A stretch of DNA of 13,911 nucleotides, from the NCBI GenBank assembly GCA_002432945.1, contig DJHE01000001.1, forward strand, positions 44,585 to 58,495, given 5' to 3'. Below, piece after piece: positions 6,212-13,860 of the stretch (position 1 is the first letter of the stretch; each line of letters starts with the position of its first letter). The position numbers were made by a program, and so were the translations under genes. The notes under the pieces were generated by a model. That model was not told the origin of the DNA. It did not search any database and saw nothing but the letters and a program-made list of their open reading frames with translations. The DNA is from Synergistaceae bacterium UBA5827 (lineage in GTDB: Bacteria > Synergistota > Synergistia > Synergistales > 79-D21).

Positions 6212-6934
6212 TTACTTGAATGCATCCAAGGCTGCACGTGCGGCGGCGAATTCCGCTTCCTTTTTCGAATGGCCGGAACCCGTTGCGAGAATCTGTCCCG
6301 CGGAAAGGATGCCGACGACAAAACAGGGAATATCGTCCTGCCCCGATTTTTCGATCAGGACGTACTCTGGAACCTCTTTGCCACACTGCTGAAGGTGTTC
6401 TTGCAATGTCGACTTCGGATCGGCATGTAGGAGCGAGGTTGAAAAATCGGGTTGCGGAAGCAGGACCATGCTGAAGAATCTTCGCGCCTCAATCAAGCCT
6501 CCATCGAGGTATATCGCACCTATGAGGGCTTCTACTGCATCAGCCCGGATCGATATCGTACCCCTGGCCGCCAGTTTTCCCACGCCCTTGCCAGTACGGA
6601 GGAAGCTGAAGAGGTCAAGTTTGCGTTCCTGCCTTAGCAGGCTTTCCTCGCACACAAGATCTGACCTGCGCCTCGTCAATTCCCCTTCGTTCGCCTGGGG
6701 AAAAAAACCGACGAGGGTTTCAGTCACGAGGAGCTGCAGGACCGCGTCACCGATATGCTCGAGTCTTTCGTTGTCCCCGTCTAGCCCCGCTTCGTACCTG
6801 AAGGAGGAATGGGTCATGGCCTCCTTCAGGAGAGCCGGATCCTTGAAACGATACCCGATTCTCTCCTGGAGGCCAATCAGCTTCTCTTCCCAAAGGTCCT
6901 GGTTTTTTCGGGCTTTGTCAAAACAGTGATTCAT
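6212..6934 (-). CDS. rnc: Ribonuclease III
   Basis: Cuts double-stranded RNA in rRNA precursor and mRNA maturation. The 240-residue protein has the signature NERLEHIGDAVL at 55-66 (usually NERLEFLGDAVL) and all catalytic acids: E56, E59, D63, D132 and E135, each exactly 18 beyond the E. coli numbering. The nuclease domain covers about 20-160 and the double-stranded-RNA-binding domain about 172-240 (DPKSTLQEHLQ to KKEAEFAAARAAL). The ATG (6932-6934) shares ATGA with the fabF stop and has no clear Shine-Dalgarno, so it probably depends on coupling. rnc after fabF is a common arrangement. The GC hairpin after acpP upstream could be its substrate, but nothing here proves that. Confidence 0.95.
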   Translation of the reverse strand: MNHCFDKARKNQDLWEEKLIGLQERIGYRFKDPALLKEAMTHSSFRYEAGLDGDNERLEHIGDAVLQLLVTETLVGFFPQANEGELTRRRSDLVCEESLLRQERKLDLFSFLRTGKGVGKLAARGTISIRADAVEALIGAIYLDGGLIEARRFFSMVLLPQPDFSTSLLHADPKSTLQEHLQQCGKEVPEYVLIEKSGQDDIPCFVVGILSAGQILATGSGHSKKEAEFAAARAALDAFK

Positions 6935-8169
6935 TCTGAAAAGGACTGTATGGCAAGGACGCCGTTATGACCGCCAAATCCGAAATTGTTGATGAGGACT
7001 CGGTTGACTTCGTGCTCGACCCCCTCTTTCCCGACCACATGAATTTCGCATTCGGGATCCTGTGTCTCGAGGTTCAGGGTCGGGTGAACGAACCCTTCGA
7101 TGATCGACTGTATGGCGGCGATGGTCTCCAAGGCACCTGCTGCCCCGAGACCGTGGCCGATCATGGATTTCGTGGAATTTACAAGGACATAGTCGGTTGC
7201 TGCACCAAATAGGGAACGGATCGCCTTGGCTTCCATCTTGTCGTTGAGCGGCGTGGAAGTTCCATGGGCGTTGATCAGGTCGACTTCTTCCATTTGCCAA
7301 CCCGACCTATCGATCGCCTGGCGCATGGCTCTCGCCGCTCCGCTTCCTTCCGGGTCAGGGGCAGTGATATGGTAGGCATCGCATGTCGATCCATATCCGG
7401 TTATTTCGGCATAGACACGCGCATTTCGGGCCCTTGCGTGCTCGAGTTCCTCAAGGACAAGAACCCCTGCTCCTTCCCCGAGAATGAAACCGTCACGGTC
7501 AAGGTCAAAAGGCCTTGATGCTTTTTCGGGTTCATCATTTCGCGTTGAAAGGGCTTTGATTGCAGCAAAACCTGCAACCCCAAGAGGCGAAATGGCTGAT
7601 TCTGCCCCTCCGGCAAGAATGATGTCGGCTTCGTCCCTCTTGATGGTATTGAAGGCTTCGATCATCGTATGTGTCGCGGTCGCGCACGCGGTAACGACAC
7701 AGATATTGGGTCCCTTGGCTCCGTAACGAATGGCCAGATAGGCAGCCGGCATGTTGCTGATCATCATCGGTATGAAAAAGGGGCTAACCCTGTTCGGTCC
7801 TTTTTCTATGAGCGTCCTGATATTTTCGTAACTCGTGAAAATGCCGCCTTCCGCGCTCCCCAGGAAAACACCGAAGCGTTCCTTGTCCAGCTTGGACACG
7901 TCAAGCGCACTATCCTTGACAGCCAGTTCGCCTGCGGCCATCGTGAAATGGATAACCCGGTCGGTGCGCCGGGCCTCCTTGTGATCCATCCAGTCGTCGG
8001 CCTTGAAGTCCTTGACTTCGGCGGCAATCTTCACGGGGTAAATGTCCGCGTCAAAGTGGGTGATCTTCGCAACGCCGTTCTTGCCGGAACGAAGCGCTTG
8101 CCAATATTCGTTTTTTCCTATTCCTATGGGGCTCACGACTCCAAGCCCGGTAATGACCACTCTTCTCAA
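6931..8169 (-). CDS. fabF: Beta-ketoacyl-ACP synthase II
   Basis: Main elongating condensing enzyme of type II fatty-acid synthesis: condenses acyl-ACP with malonyl-ACP. The 412-residue protein has the thiolase fold and catalytic C162 (VVTACATATH), H302 (NAHGTSTPLND) and H339 (STKSMIGHGLG), with K334 in place. The C-terminal NNFGFGGHN matches the family gate loop. The start is TTG (8167-8169): AAGGAG lies 9 nt upstream and the protein begins MRRVVITGLGVVSPIG, the usual opening. No other in-frame start fits. It is set apart from acpP by the largest gap in the fab operon (90 bp), which contains a strong hairpin. Confidence 0.96.
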   Translation of the reverse strand: MRRVVITGLGVVSPIGIGKNEYWQALRSGKNGVAKITHFDADIYPVKIAAEVKDFKADDWMDHKEARRTDRVIHFTMAAGELAVKDSALDVSKLDKERFGVFLGSAEGGIFTSYENIRTLIEKGPNRVSPFFIPMMISNMPAAYLAIRYGAKGPNICVVTACATATHTMIEAFNTIKRDEADIILAGGAESAISPLGVAGFAAIKALSTRNDEPEKASRPFDLDRDGFILGEGAGVLVLEELEHARARNARVYAEITGYGSTCDAYHITAPDPEGSGAARAMRQAIDRSGWQMEEVDLINAHGTSTPLNDKMEAKAIRSLFGAATDYVLVNSTKSMIGHGLGAAGALETIAAIQSIIEGFVHPTLNLETQDPECEIHVVGKEGVEHEVNRVLINNFGFGGHNGVLAIQSFSE

Positions 8170-8218
8170 GCCGGGTCACTCCTTCTCCTATTTGTGAAGA
8201 TATGCACTTCTTGCCAAA

Positions 8219-8245
8219 GGGCCGGGGAATTGCGTTCCCCGGCCC
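8219..8245 (-). promoter_or_regulatory. Perfect 11-bp GC-rich hairpin between acpP and fabF
   Basis: GGGCCGGGGAA (8219-8229), a 5-base loop, and TTCCCCGGCCC (8235-8245) form an 11-bp perfect stem. On the coding strand it begins 14 nt after the acpP stop and is followed by only three T. It is therefore a poor full terminator but a good candidate for an mRNA-stabilising end, an RNase III or other processing site, or a partial terminator that lowers fabF and rnc relative to acpP. Confidence 0.65.
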
Positions 8246-8259
8246 GCAAGAAACGATTA

Positions 8260-8511
8260 TTACTCTTCAACGCCCAGCTTTCCGATTACGTAATTAAGCG
8301 CTTCCCCGACGGTTGTAAGCTTTTCTGCATCTTCGTCGGGGATCTCGATGTCGAATTCCTCTTCGATGCCCATGATCAACTCGACGATATCGAGTGAATC
8401 TGCACCGAGGTCTTCGATGAAGGAGGCCTCATTCTTGATCTGGCCCTCCTCCACATCCAGCCGGTCGATCACGATTTCCTTAAGCCTGGAGAGAATCTCT
8501 TCCTTTTTCAT
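8260..8511 (-). CDS. acpP: Acyl carrier protein
   Basis: Small acidic four-helix carrier that holds growing acyl chains on a 4'-phosphopantetheine arm. The 83-residue protein contains the invariant GADSLDIVELIM with attachment serine S39, then the recognition helix EEEFDIEIPDEDA. Length and acidity are typical. The ATG (8509-8511) has the strongest ribosome-binding site in the window (AAGGAGGTG, 7 nt), matching the high ACP demand of the cell. The gene ends with tandem TAATAA stops and is followed by a strong hairpin, so it may yield more stable or more abundant message than its neighbours. Confidence 0.97.
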   Translation of the reverse strand: MKKEEILSRLKEIVIDRLDVEEGQIKNEASFIEDLGADSLDIVELIMGIEEEFDIEIPDEDAEKLTTVGEALNYVIGKLGVEE

Positions 8512-8537
8512 TGTCCTTCACCTCCTTCCGAATGACT

Positions 8538-9284
8538 TTAAACCATCGTCATCCCGCCGTCCACGGCAATAGTTTGGCCGTTGACGTAGGATGCCTCGTC
8601 TGAAGCGAGAAAAGCGACGACGGATGCGACATCTTCGGGTAGTCCTGGCCTTGCAGCCGGAACGGATTTCAACATAGCCTCACGGATTTCCGGCTTGAGG
8701 GAAGCGGTCATGTCGGTTTCGATCCATCCAGGGGCAACCGCATTTACGGTAACTCCACGCATCCCGTATTCACGAGCTACGGATTTCGTCAGGCCAAGCA
8801 AACCTGCCTTGGAGGCGCAATAGTTCGCCTGTCCGGGATTTCCGATAAGGCCGACGACGGAACTTACATTGATAACCCTTCCCCAGCGGGCCCGGGCCAT
8901 TTCCCGGACAGCTTCGCGCGTACACAGGAATGCAGCCTCAAGGTTCAGGCTAAGCACTTCGCGCCAATCTTCGTCTTTCATCCTGACGAGGATTGCGTCC
9001 CGCGTGATGCCAGCATTGTTGACAAGGATCGAAACCGGGCCAAGATCAGACTTGATCCTTTGAAAGAGTCCGCGAACCTCATCGCTCTTGGACACGTCCG
9101 CCTGGAAAATGTGACAATCTCCTCCGCATGAAATGATCCGCTCGGCTGTTTCTTTTGCAGCCGTTTCGGAACGGCTGTAATTGATTGCGATCGCAGCGCC
9201 CCGTTTAGCCAGGGCAAAAGCGACTGCACGCCCAATTCCCCTTCCTGACCCGGTTACAAGGGCTATCCTTCGAATGTCAGCCAA
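8538..9284 (-). CDS. fabG: 3-oxoacyl-ACP reductase
   Basis: NADPH-dependent reduction of beta-ketoacyl-ACP to beta-hydroxyacyl-ACP. It is a classical short-chain dehydrogenase of 248 residues from the preferred start. Visible motifs, numbered from that start, are TGSGRGIG at 11-18, NNAG at 89-92, N114, S142, Y155 and K159 (YCASK), and the C-terminal VNGQTIAVDGGM. The start is taken as TTG at 9282-9284: AAGGAGG lies 9 nt upstream and the protein then opens MADIRRIALVTG, in step with the E. coli enzyme. The TTG three codons earlier abuts the same Shine-Dalgarno and would not work. It overlaps fabD by 8 nt. Confidence 0.95.
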   Translation of the reverse strand: MADIRRIALVTGSGRGIGRAVAFALAKRGAAIAINYSRSETAAKETAERIISCGGDCHIFQADVSKSDEVRGLFQRIKSDLGPVSILVNNAGITRDAILVRMKDEDWREVLSLNLEAAFLCTREAVREMARARWGRVINVSSVVGLIGNPGQANYCASKAGLLGLTKSVAREYGMRGVTVNAVAPGWIETDMTASLKPEIREAMLKSVPAARPGLPEDVASVVAFLASDEASYVNGQTIAVDGGMTMV

Positions 9285-10239
9285 CGATTCCAACCTCCTT
9301 GCCCCTCAAAGCGGCGACGAGTTTTGAAAAGTTTTCAGGTGTGGAAGTATCGTATGTGATGGCGTCTTTGCACCCCTTTCGAACAAGACCCGAAAGAACG
9401 TTTCCCGGGCCTATTTCCAGAAAGTGCGATATGCCGGACTTTTCCATTTCCCTGACGGACTCAAGCCACCTGACCGGGCTAAAGGTTTGTTTTCGCAAGG
9501 CCTGCCGGATTTCCTCCGTAGATTGGATGACGGTGGCGGATACGTTGTTGACAAGGGGAAAAGCCGGGGACTGCCATGAACATTCGGAAAAAGATTCATA
9601 GAGTCTGTCTGCCACCGGTTCCATGAGGGTGCAATGGAATGGCGCGCTGACTTTCAATTGGATCGCTTTCCTCGCGCCCATCCTGCGGGCTATTTCTACG
9701 GCCCTTGCAACGGCTTCCGCATGACCCGATATGACGACCTGCCCCGGAGCATTGAAATTCGCAGGGCTACAGACCTGGTCCATCGATGCCGTTTTGCAGG
9801 CTTCTTCGACACGGTCCGGGTCGAGTCCCAGGATTGCAGCCATAGATCCCTGACCCAGGGGAACCGCTTCCTGCATCCATTTCCCGCGAAGATGGACAAG
9901 CCTTACTCCGTCCTCCAGCGTCAAAGTTTGAGCCGCGACAAGAGCCGTATACTCACCGAGGCTATGCCCGGCGACCAGGTGCGGCCTAAGGGGAATTCCT
10001 ATTTCCTTCTCGATGACGACCTTTGTGGCAATCGAAACCGCCAGGATAGCGGGCTGCGCATTTTCAGTCCTTGTCAGCTCTTCCTCAGGTCCATGGAAGA
10101 TGATCCGACTCAAGGAATAACCAAGGGCCTCGTCAGCCTTTTCGAAAACCTCGCGCGCTGCATGATTGCTATCGAAAAGGCCCCTTCCCATACCCACTTC
10201 CTGGGCTCCTTGCCCTGGAAAGATTAGCGCGTATTTCAT
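9277..10239 (-). CDS. fabD: Malonyl-CoA:ACP transacylase
   Basis: Moves malonyl from CoA to ACP, supplying the extender unit to FabH and FabF. The 320-residue protein has the opening FPGQGAQ (7-13), the nucleophile elbow GHSLGEY with S93, the carboxylate-binding R118 (HLRGKWMQ) and catalytic H202 (APFHCTLM). The ATG at 10237-10239 has GGAGG 7 nt upstream and lies 4 nt after the fabK stop; an upstream extension of 21 codons within the end of fabK is rejected because MKYALIFPGQ is the normal start. Cytoplasmic, monomeric in known relatives. Confidence 0.96.
   Translation of the reverse strand: MKYALIFPGQGAQEVGMGRGLFDSNHAAREVFEKADEALGYSLSRIIFHGPEEELTRTENAQPAILAVSIATKVVIEKEIGIPLRPHLVAGHSLGEYTALVAAQTLTLEDGVRLVHLRGKWMQEAVPLGQGSMAAILGLDPDRVEEACKTASMDQVCSPANFNAPGQVVISGHAEAVARAVEIARRMGARKAIQLKVSAPFHCTLMEPVADRLYESFSECSWQSPAFPLVNNVSATVIQSTEEIRQALRKQTFSPVRWLESVREMEKSGISHFLEIGPGNVLSGLVRKGCKDAITYDTSTPENFSKLVAALRGKEVGIVG
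9282..9300 (-). promoter_or_regulatory. Shine-Dalgarno deciding the fabG start
   Basis: AAGGAGG (9294-9300) is separated by 9 nt from the TTG at 9282-9284 and by 0 nt from the TTG at 9291-9293. Only the first spacing suits a ribosome, so the shorter protein is preferred. Confidence 0.7.
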
Positions 10240-10243
10240 CGGA

Positions 10244-11200
10244 TCACCTCCGCCAGTCACGATTTGAAGAAAGCTTGCCGAGGACTTCCTCGGCTTCGGC
10301 AAACATTCCCTTTATGATTTCCGCGGCAGGTCTTACGTCACGGACCAAACCGGCAATTTGGCCGGCCATTACCGATCCCCATTCGACATCTCCTTCAACA
10401 ACTGCCTTTCGAAGCCGTCCCGCTCCGAGTTCCTCAAATTCGTGAATTTCCGCAAGACGTTCCTCGAGCTTGTCGAATTCGTGGGTGAGTTTGTTCTTTA
10501 GGCAACGGACCGGATGCCCGGTTCGCTTTCCCGTCGTGACTGTAGACCGGTCGCCAGCTCCGATGATTTCTTCCTTGTACCTCGGGTGTGCGTTACATTC
10601 CGTACAGCACACAAATCTTGTTCCAACCTGGACTCCTTCCGCTCCTAGAGCGAAGGCGGCAACGATTCCCCTTCCATCTGCCACGCCTCCGGCAGCAATA
10701 ACGGGCAAGCCGATTGCGTCAACGACCTGGGGGACAAGTGACATCGTAGTGGACTCGCCTATGTGCCCGCCCGATTCGGTTCCTTCCGCTACCACGGCGT
10801 CCGCTCCCTGTTTTTCAACGCGCCTCGCATGGGCAACGGAAGCGATTACCGGTACGACAATCGTGCCAAGTGGCTTGAGCCTTTCGATAACCCTTCCGGG
10901 TGCACCCGCACCTGTGGTTACAACAGGGACCCGGTGAAGCGCGGCCAACTCGATTGCATCATCCGCTGTCGGCGAGAGAAGCATGATATTGAGTCCGAAA
11001 GGGCGAGCCGTTAGGGACCTGGCACGGAGAATCTGCTGCTCCAGCATGTCGGGTGGAACATTCGCCGCGGCTATTATCCCAAGTCCGCCGCCGTTACTGA
11101 CGGCAGCCGCGAGATCCGCATCTGCCACCCAAGCCATGCCACCCTGGATGATCGGATATTCTACGCCGAGTAGCTTGGTTACGCGGTTATCCTTGAACAT
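10244..11200 (-). CDS. fabK: FMN-dependent enoyl-ACP reductase II
   Basis: Last reduction of each elongation cycle, using FMN and NAD(P)H. The 318-residue TIM barrel belongs to the FabK/nitronate monooxygenase family: PIIQGGMAWVADADLAAAVS at 16-35, AEGTESGGHIG at 138-148 with the histidine (H146) matching the functional one in streptococcal FabK, and the phosphate-binding GVQVGTRF. Position inside a fab operon favours FabK over nitronate monooxygenase. No FabI is present in the window; FabK enzymes are not sensitive to triclosan. The ATG (11198-11200) has AGGAG 6 nt upstream and overlaps fabH by 14 nt. An earlier in-frame ATG twelve codons up lies inside fabH and adds no conserved sequence. 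Confidence 0.92.
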   Translation of the reverse strand: MFKDNRVTKLLGVEYPIIQGGMAWVADADLAAAVSNGGGLGIIAAANVPPDMLEQQILRARSLTARPFGLNIMLLSPTADDAIELAALHRVPVVTTGAGAPGRVIERLKPLGTIVVPVIASVAHARRVEKQGADAVVAEGTESGGHIGESTTMSLVPQVVDAIGLPVIAAGGVADGRGIVAAFALGAEGVQVGTRFVCCTECNAHPRYKEEIIGAGDRSTVTTGKRTGHPVRCLKNKLTHEFDKLEERLAEIHEFEELGAGRLRKAVVEGDVEWGSVMAGQIAGLVRDVRPAAEIIKGMFAEAEEVLGKLSSNRDWRR

Positions 11201-12212
11201 GGCCCTCTCCTTGCATTTCGAGAATGATGTCTCCATAGGTCATTCCTGCACCGAAACTGGTTATGAGGATTTTCTGTCCAGGCAGAAGGCGTCCAACTGC
11301 GACGGCTTCGTGCAGGGCAAGAAAGACTGAAGCCGCCGAAGTATTGCCGTATTTTTCAAGGTTGACGATAGCCCTTGCCGGTTCAACTCCAAGCCGGCGA
11401 AGCACGGAATCGATAATTCGCAAATTCGCCTGGTGAAAAATCCACCAGTCAATTTCACTGGCCTTGATTCCGGCCCGTTCGCAACTCTCGTGAAGGAAAC
11501 CCGGCAAAGCCTGGTTCACGAACTTGAAGACTTCGTTCCCTTTCATCTGAACCTTGTGTAGATTATCCTCGAGAGTCTTTTCTGAAGCCGGGTTCTGGAC
11601 AAGCCCGCCAGGGAAACAAATCAAGTCGTGCTTTGTCCCGTCAGACCTGAGATCAGAAGCGAGGATCCTTGCGAGGTTGCCCGCTTCATTTGAGGATAGG
11701 ACGACTGCGCCTGCCCCGTCGCCGAAAAGAACGCAGGTATTGCGGTCTTGCCAGTCGATCAGGCTAGAAAGGACTTCAGCCCCGATGACCAGGACGTTGT
11801 CCCAGAGACCAGCCGCTATGCCGGCGGAGCCCATAGCCAGGGCGTAAACGCAGCCGGTGCAGCCGGACTGTATATCGGCAGCTCCTGAACAGTTAGCCCC
11901 AAGCATCCCCTGGACCTTGGCAGCAACGCCTGGGAATACGGTATCGGGTGAGTTCGTGGCGACGAGGACCATATCCAGGTCGTCAACGGTTACGCCCGCC
12001 GTTTTCATGGCCTGGACCCCTGCCGCAAATGCCAGGTCGCTGGTCAGTTCACCAGGGGCTGCAATGTGCCGCGTATGGATGCCCGTGCGCTCGATGATCC
12101 ACTCGTTTGTGGTTTCAACCATCTTTTCCAGTTCCTGGTTAGTCAGGATTTTTTCCGGAACATGCATTCCCGTTCCAAGGACGAAAACGGGTCTTCCCGA
12201 AAAAAGGGGCAT
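11187..12212 (-). CDS. fabH: Beta-ketoacyl-ACP synthase III
   Basis: Starts fatty-acid chains by condensing acyl-CoA with malonyl-ACP; its primer choice sets straight or branched chains. The 341-residue protein has the Cys-His-Asn triad: C118 (DIQSGCTGC), H260 (IFHQANLRI) and N290 (EKYGNTSAAS). The residue three after the catalytic cysteine is Cys where Phe is usual. The N-terminal VLGTGMHVPEKILTN and TNEWIIERTGI are typical. The start ATG overlaps the plsX stop by one base (TAATG), with GGGAGG 9 nt upstream, so the two genes are almost surely coupled. Confidence 0.96.
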   Translation of the reverse strand: MPLFSGRPVFVLGTGMHVPEKILTNQELEKMVETTNEWIIERTGIHTRHIAAPGELTSDLAFAAGVQAMKTAGVTVDDLDMVLVATNSPDTVFPGVAAKVQGMLGANCSGAADIQSGCTGCVYALAMGSAGIAAGLWDNVLVIGAEVLSSLIDWQDRNTCVLFGDGAGAVVLSSNEAGNLARILASDLRSDGTKHDLICFPGGLVQNPASEKTLEDNLHKVQMKGNEVFKFVNQALPGFLHESCERAGIKASEIDWWIFHQANLRIIDSVLRRLGVEPARAIVNLEKYGNTSAASVFLALHEAVAVGRLLPGQKILITSFGAGMTYGDIILEMQGEGHVQG

Positions 12213-13216
12213 TAAAGTTTTCCTCCCTCTAACAGTTCTTCACGGATCAACTCGACTCCCCGCTTCTCGACAAAATCGTGTGCGACTCGGATTGCATTTG
12301 CAACAGCTGTGGACTTTGATCTTCCGTGGGCCTTGATGACAGCCCCGTTAACCCCCAACAGCGGAGTTCCGCCGTATCGCTCGTAATCAAAGCGAGTCCA
12401 AAGTTCCTTGATCATCGGAAGCATGAAAACCATACCCATCTTCGGAAGAAGGCGGTTGCCCATTTCTTCCTTCAAGAGGGCATAAACGGCCTCTCCAAAT
12501 CCTTCCATGAACTTCAGCAGGACATTGCCGGTGAAACCGTCGCAAACGACAAGGTCAGCAGTCCCGAAGGGAATATCCTTCCCTTCGACATACCCCTTGA
12601 AGTTCAGGTTGGCACCCCTGATCAGCTCGCGGGCTGCCATTACGACTTCGTCTCCCTTGATTTCTTCCTCCCCGTTCGAGAGGAGCGCGATTTCGGGTTC
12701 TTTGACTCCGAAGATATGACGCATGTAAATTTGACCCATCAGGGCAAACTGGAAAAGGTTCTCCGGTTTTGCCCTTACTGTCGCTCCCACGTCGATCAGC
12801 ATGCTGGTTCGGTTTAGAGCCGGCAACGGCATGCCGAGTCCAGGCCTCTCGATACCGGGAATACGTCCAATAACAAGGACTCCTCCAGCCACGATCGCCC
12901 CCGTATTTCCGCAGGAAACACAGCCCTGGGCTTCCTTCGAATGGACCATTTCCATGGCGACCCGCAGGCTGGAGTCCTTCTTTTTGCGTATTGACACGAC
13001 CGGGGACTCTTCCATCCCGATCACATCGTCAGCATGGACGACATGAAGTCTTTTTGCGACCCCGGGATCGAGGCCTTCCACATGCTGCTTTACGAGTGAA
13101 TCTTTTCCGACCAGCGCAATTTCGAGATCGGGGAAATTTTTGCAGGCGATCGCGGCTCCCTGACATACCTCATGAGGGGCGTTATCACCTCCCATTGCGT
13201 CTACGGCTATGAGCAC
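12212..13216 (-). CDS. plsX: Phosphate:acyl-ACP acyltransferase
   Basis: Converts acyl-ACP to acyl-phosphate, the acyl donor for PlsY in phospholipid synthesis; a soluble enzyme that works at the membrane. The 334-residue protein opens with IAVDAMGGDNAPHEV, the hallmark of the family, followed by RKKKDSSL at 77-84, SCGNTGA at 101-107, SNGEEEIKG and VCDGFTGNVLLK. Length is usual. The start is GTG (13214-13216) with GGGAGG about 5 nt upstream; the family signature begins two residues later, so no other start is possible. It follows fapR by 21 bp, an order shared with Bacillus. Confidence 0.96.
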   Translation of the reverse strand: MLIAVDAMGGDNAPHEVCQGAAIACKNFPDLEIALVGKDSLVKQHVEGLDPGVAKRLHVVHADDVIGMEESPVVSIRKKKDSSLRVAMEMVHSKEAQGCVSCGNTGAIVAGGVLVIGRIPGIERPGLGMPLPALNRTSMLIDVGATVRAKPENLFQFALMGQIYMRHIFGVKEPEIALLSNGEEEIKGDEVVMAARELIRGANLNFKGYVEGKDIPFGTADLVVCDGFTGNVLLKFMEGFGEAVYALLKEEMGNRLLPKMGMVFMLPMIKELWTRFDYERYGGTPLLGVNGAVIKAHGRSKSTAVANAIRVAHDFVEKRGVELIREELLEGGKL

Positions 13217-13237
13217 TTCTCTTCCCTCCCGGTCTCT

Positions 13238-13804
13238 CTAGTTCTGCGCATCTGAAGCGGCCGCTACAATGAATCGACCAATGAATATGTCTTCGTCCAT
13301 GATTCGTATTCTAATGCTGACGACTGTTCTCCCGTTCTTATGCACTCCTACCTTGGAACGAGCGATACATCTCTCCAGCGGAAAAACCGGCCTGAGAAAG
13401 CGCACACGCGCGGATTCGATCGAGCCACTCCCCCCAAGGATCGACGCAAGGGCCAGCGTAGCTGCCTGGGTGTAAAGATAATGCCCTCCGATTGTCCCTT
13501 CTTCGGTTGCGATCATATCGCTGTCCGGGCTGAAAAGGGACAACCCCCACTGGCCGGGTTCGAGGCCCAGCAACTCGCCGAAAAGGGAACCGCGGTTCAT
13601 CCCGGCTAAAGGCCCCGAAGCCTTCTCGGCCATCTCCCGCATTCGTTCCCTCAATTCGGGAACATTGAGGAGGGCTCTGTCCAATCGCACAGTGCTAACG
13701 CTCACTGAAAGTGAGCGGGCCAGTTCCTCATCGTTCATAAGGGGATTGGCTTCGAGGAGTTTCAATAATCTTCTCTGACGCGTTCTTTTCCGGGCATGAT
13801 CCAA
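13238..13804 (-). CDS. fapR: FapR-type regulator of fatty-acid and phospholipid synthesis
   Basis: Predicted repressor of this operon: a DeoR-like helix-turn-helix (about 25-45, EELARSLSVSVSTVRLDR), a linker helix (VPELRERMREMAEKA) and a hot-dog acyl-CoA-thioesterase-like effector domain (GHYLYTQAATLA to GRTVVSIRIRIMDEDIFIGRF). The preferred start is TTG at 13802-13804: GGAGG lies 9 nt upstream and the product is 188 residues, the length I recall for Bacillus subtilis FapR. The in-frame ATG at 13844-13846 has no ribosome-binding site and lies about 8 nt from the predicted transcript start. Residues matching the malonyl-contacting F99, R106 and N115 of Firmicutes FapR are Ala, Gly and Ala here, so malonyl-CoA sensing is doubtful. 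Confidence 0.88.
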   Translation of the reverse strand: MDHARKRTRQRRLLKLLEANPLMNDEELARSLSVSVSTVRLDRALLNVPELRERMREMAEKASGPLAGMNRGSLFGELLGLEPGQWGLSLFSPDSDMIATEEGTIGGHYLYTQAATLALASILGGSGSIESARVRFLRPVFPLERCIARSKVGVHKNGRTVVSIRIRIMDEDIFIGRFIVAAASDAQN

Positions 13805-13818
13805 ATTAATCTGCCTCC
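13802..13818 (-). promoter_or_regulatory. Shine-Dalgarno and TTG start deciding fapR
   Basis: GGAGG (13814-13818), 9-nt spacer and TTG (13802-13804) on the minus strand. This site supports a protein 14 residues shorter than the one beginning at the upstream ATG, and aligns its end with Bacillus FapR. Confidence 0.7.
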
Positions 13819-13860
13819 GACATGGGACCTGGTCATAAGAACTCATTTGAAGACCCTGTC

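Noticed and set aside
8170..8218. Separate promoter for fabF (TTGGCA after the acpP hairpin)
   Set aside because: At 17 bp spacing the -10 would be CAAATA, too far from consensus; operon transcription explains fabF.
7669..8397. 242-codon plus-strand open frame opposite fabF and acpP
   Set aside because: It is the antisense shadow of two well-identified genes and shows no recognisable domain.
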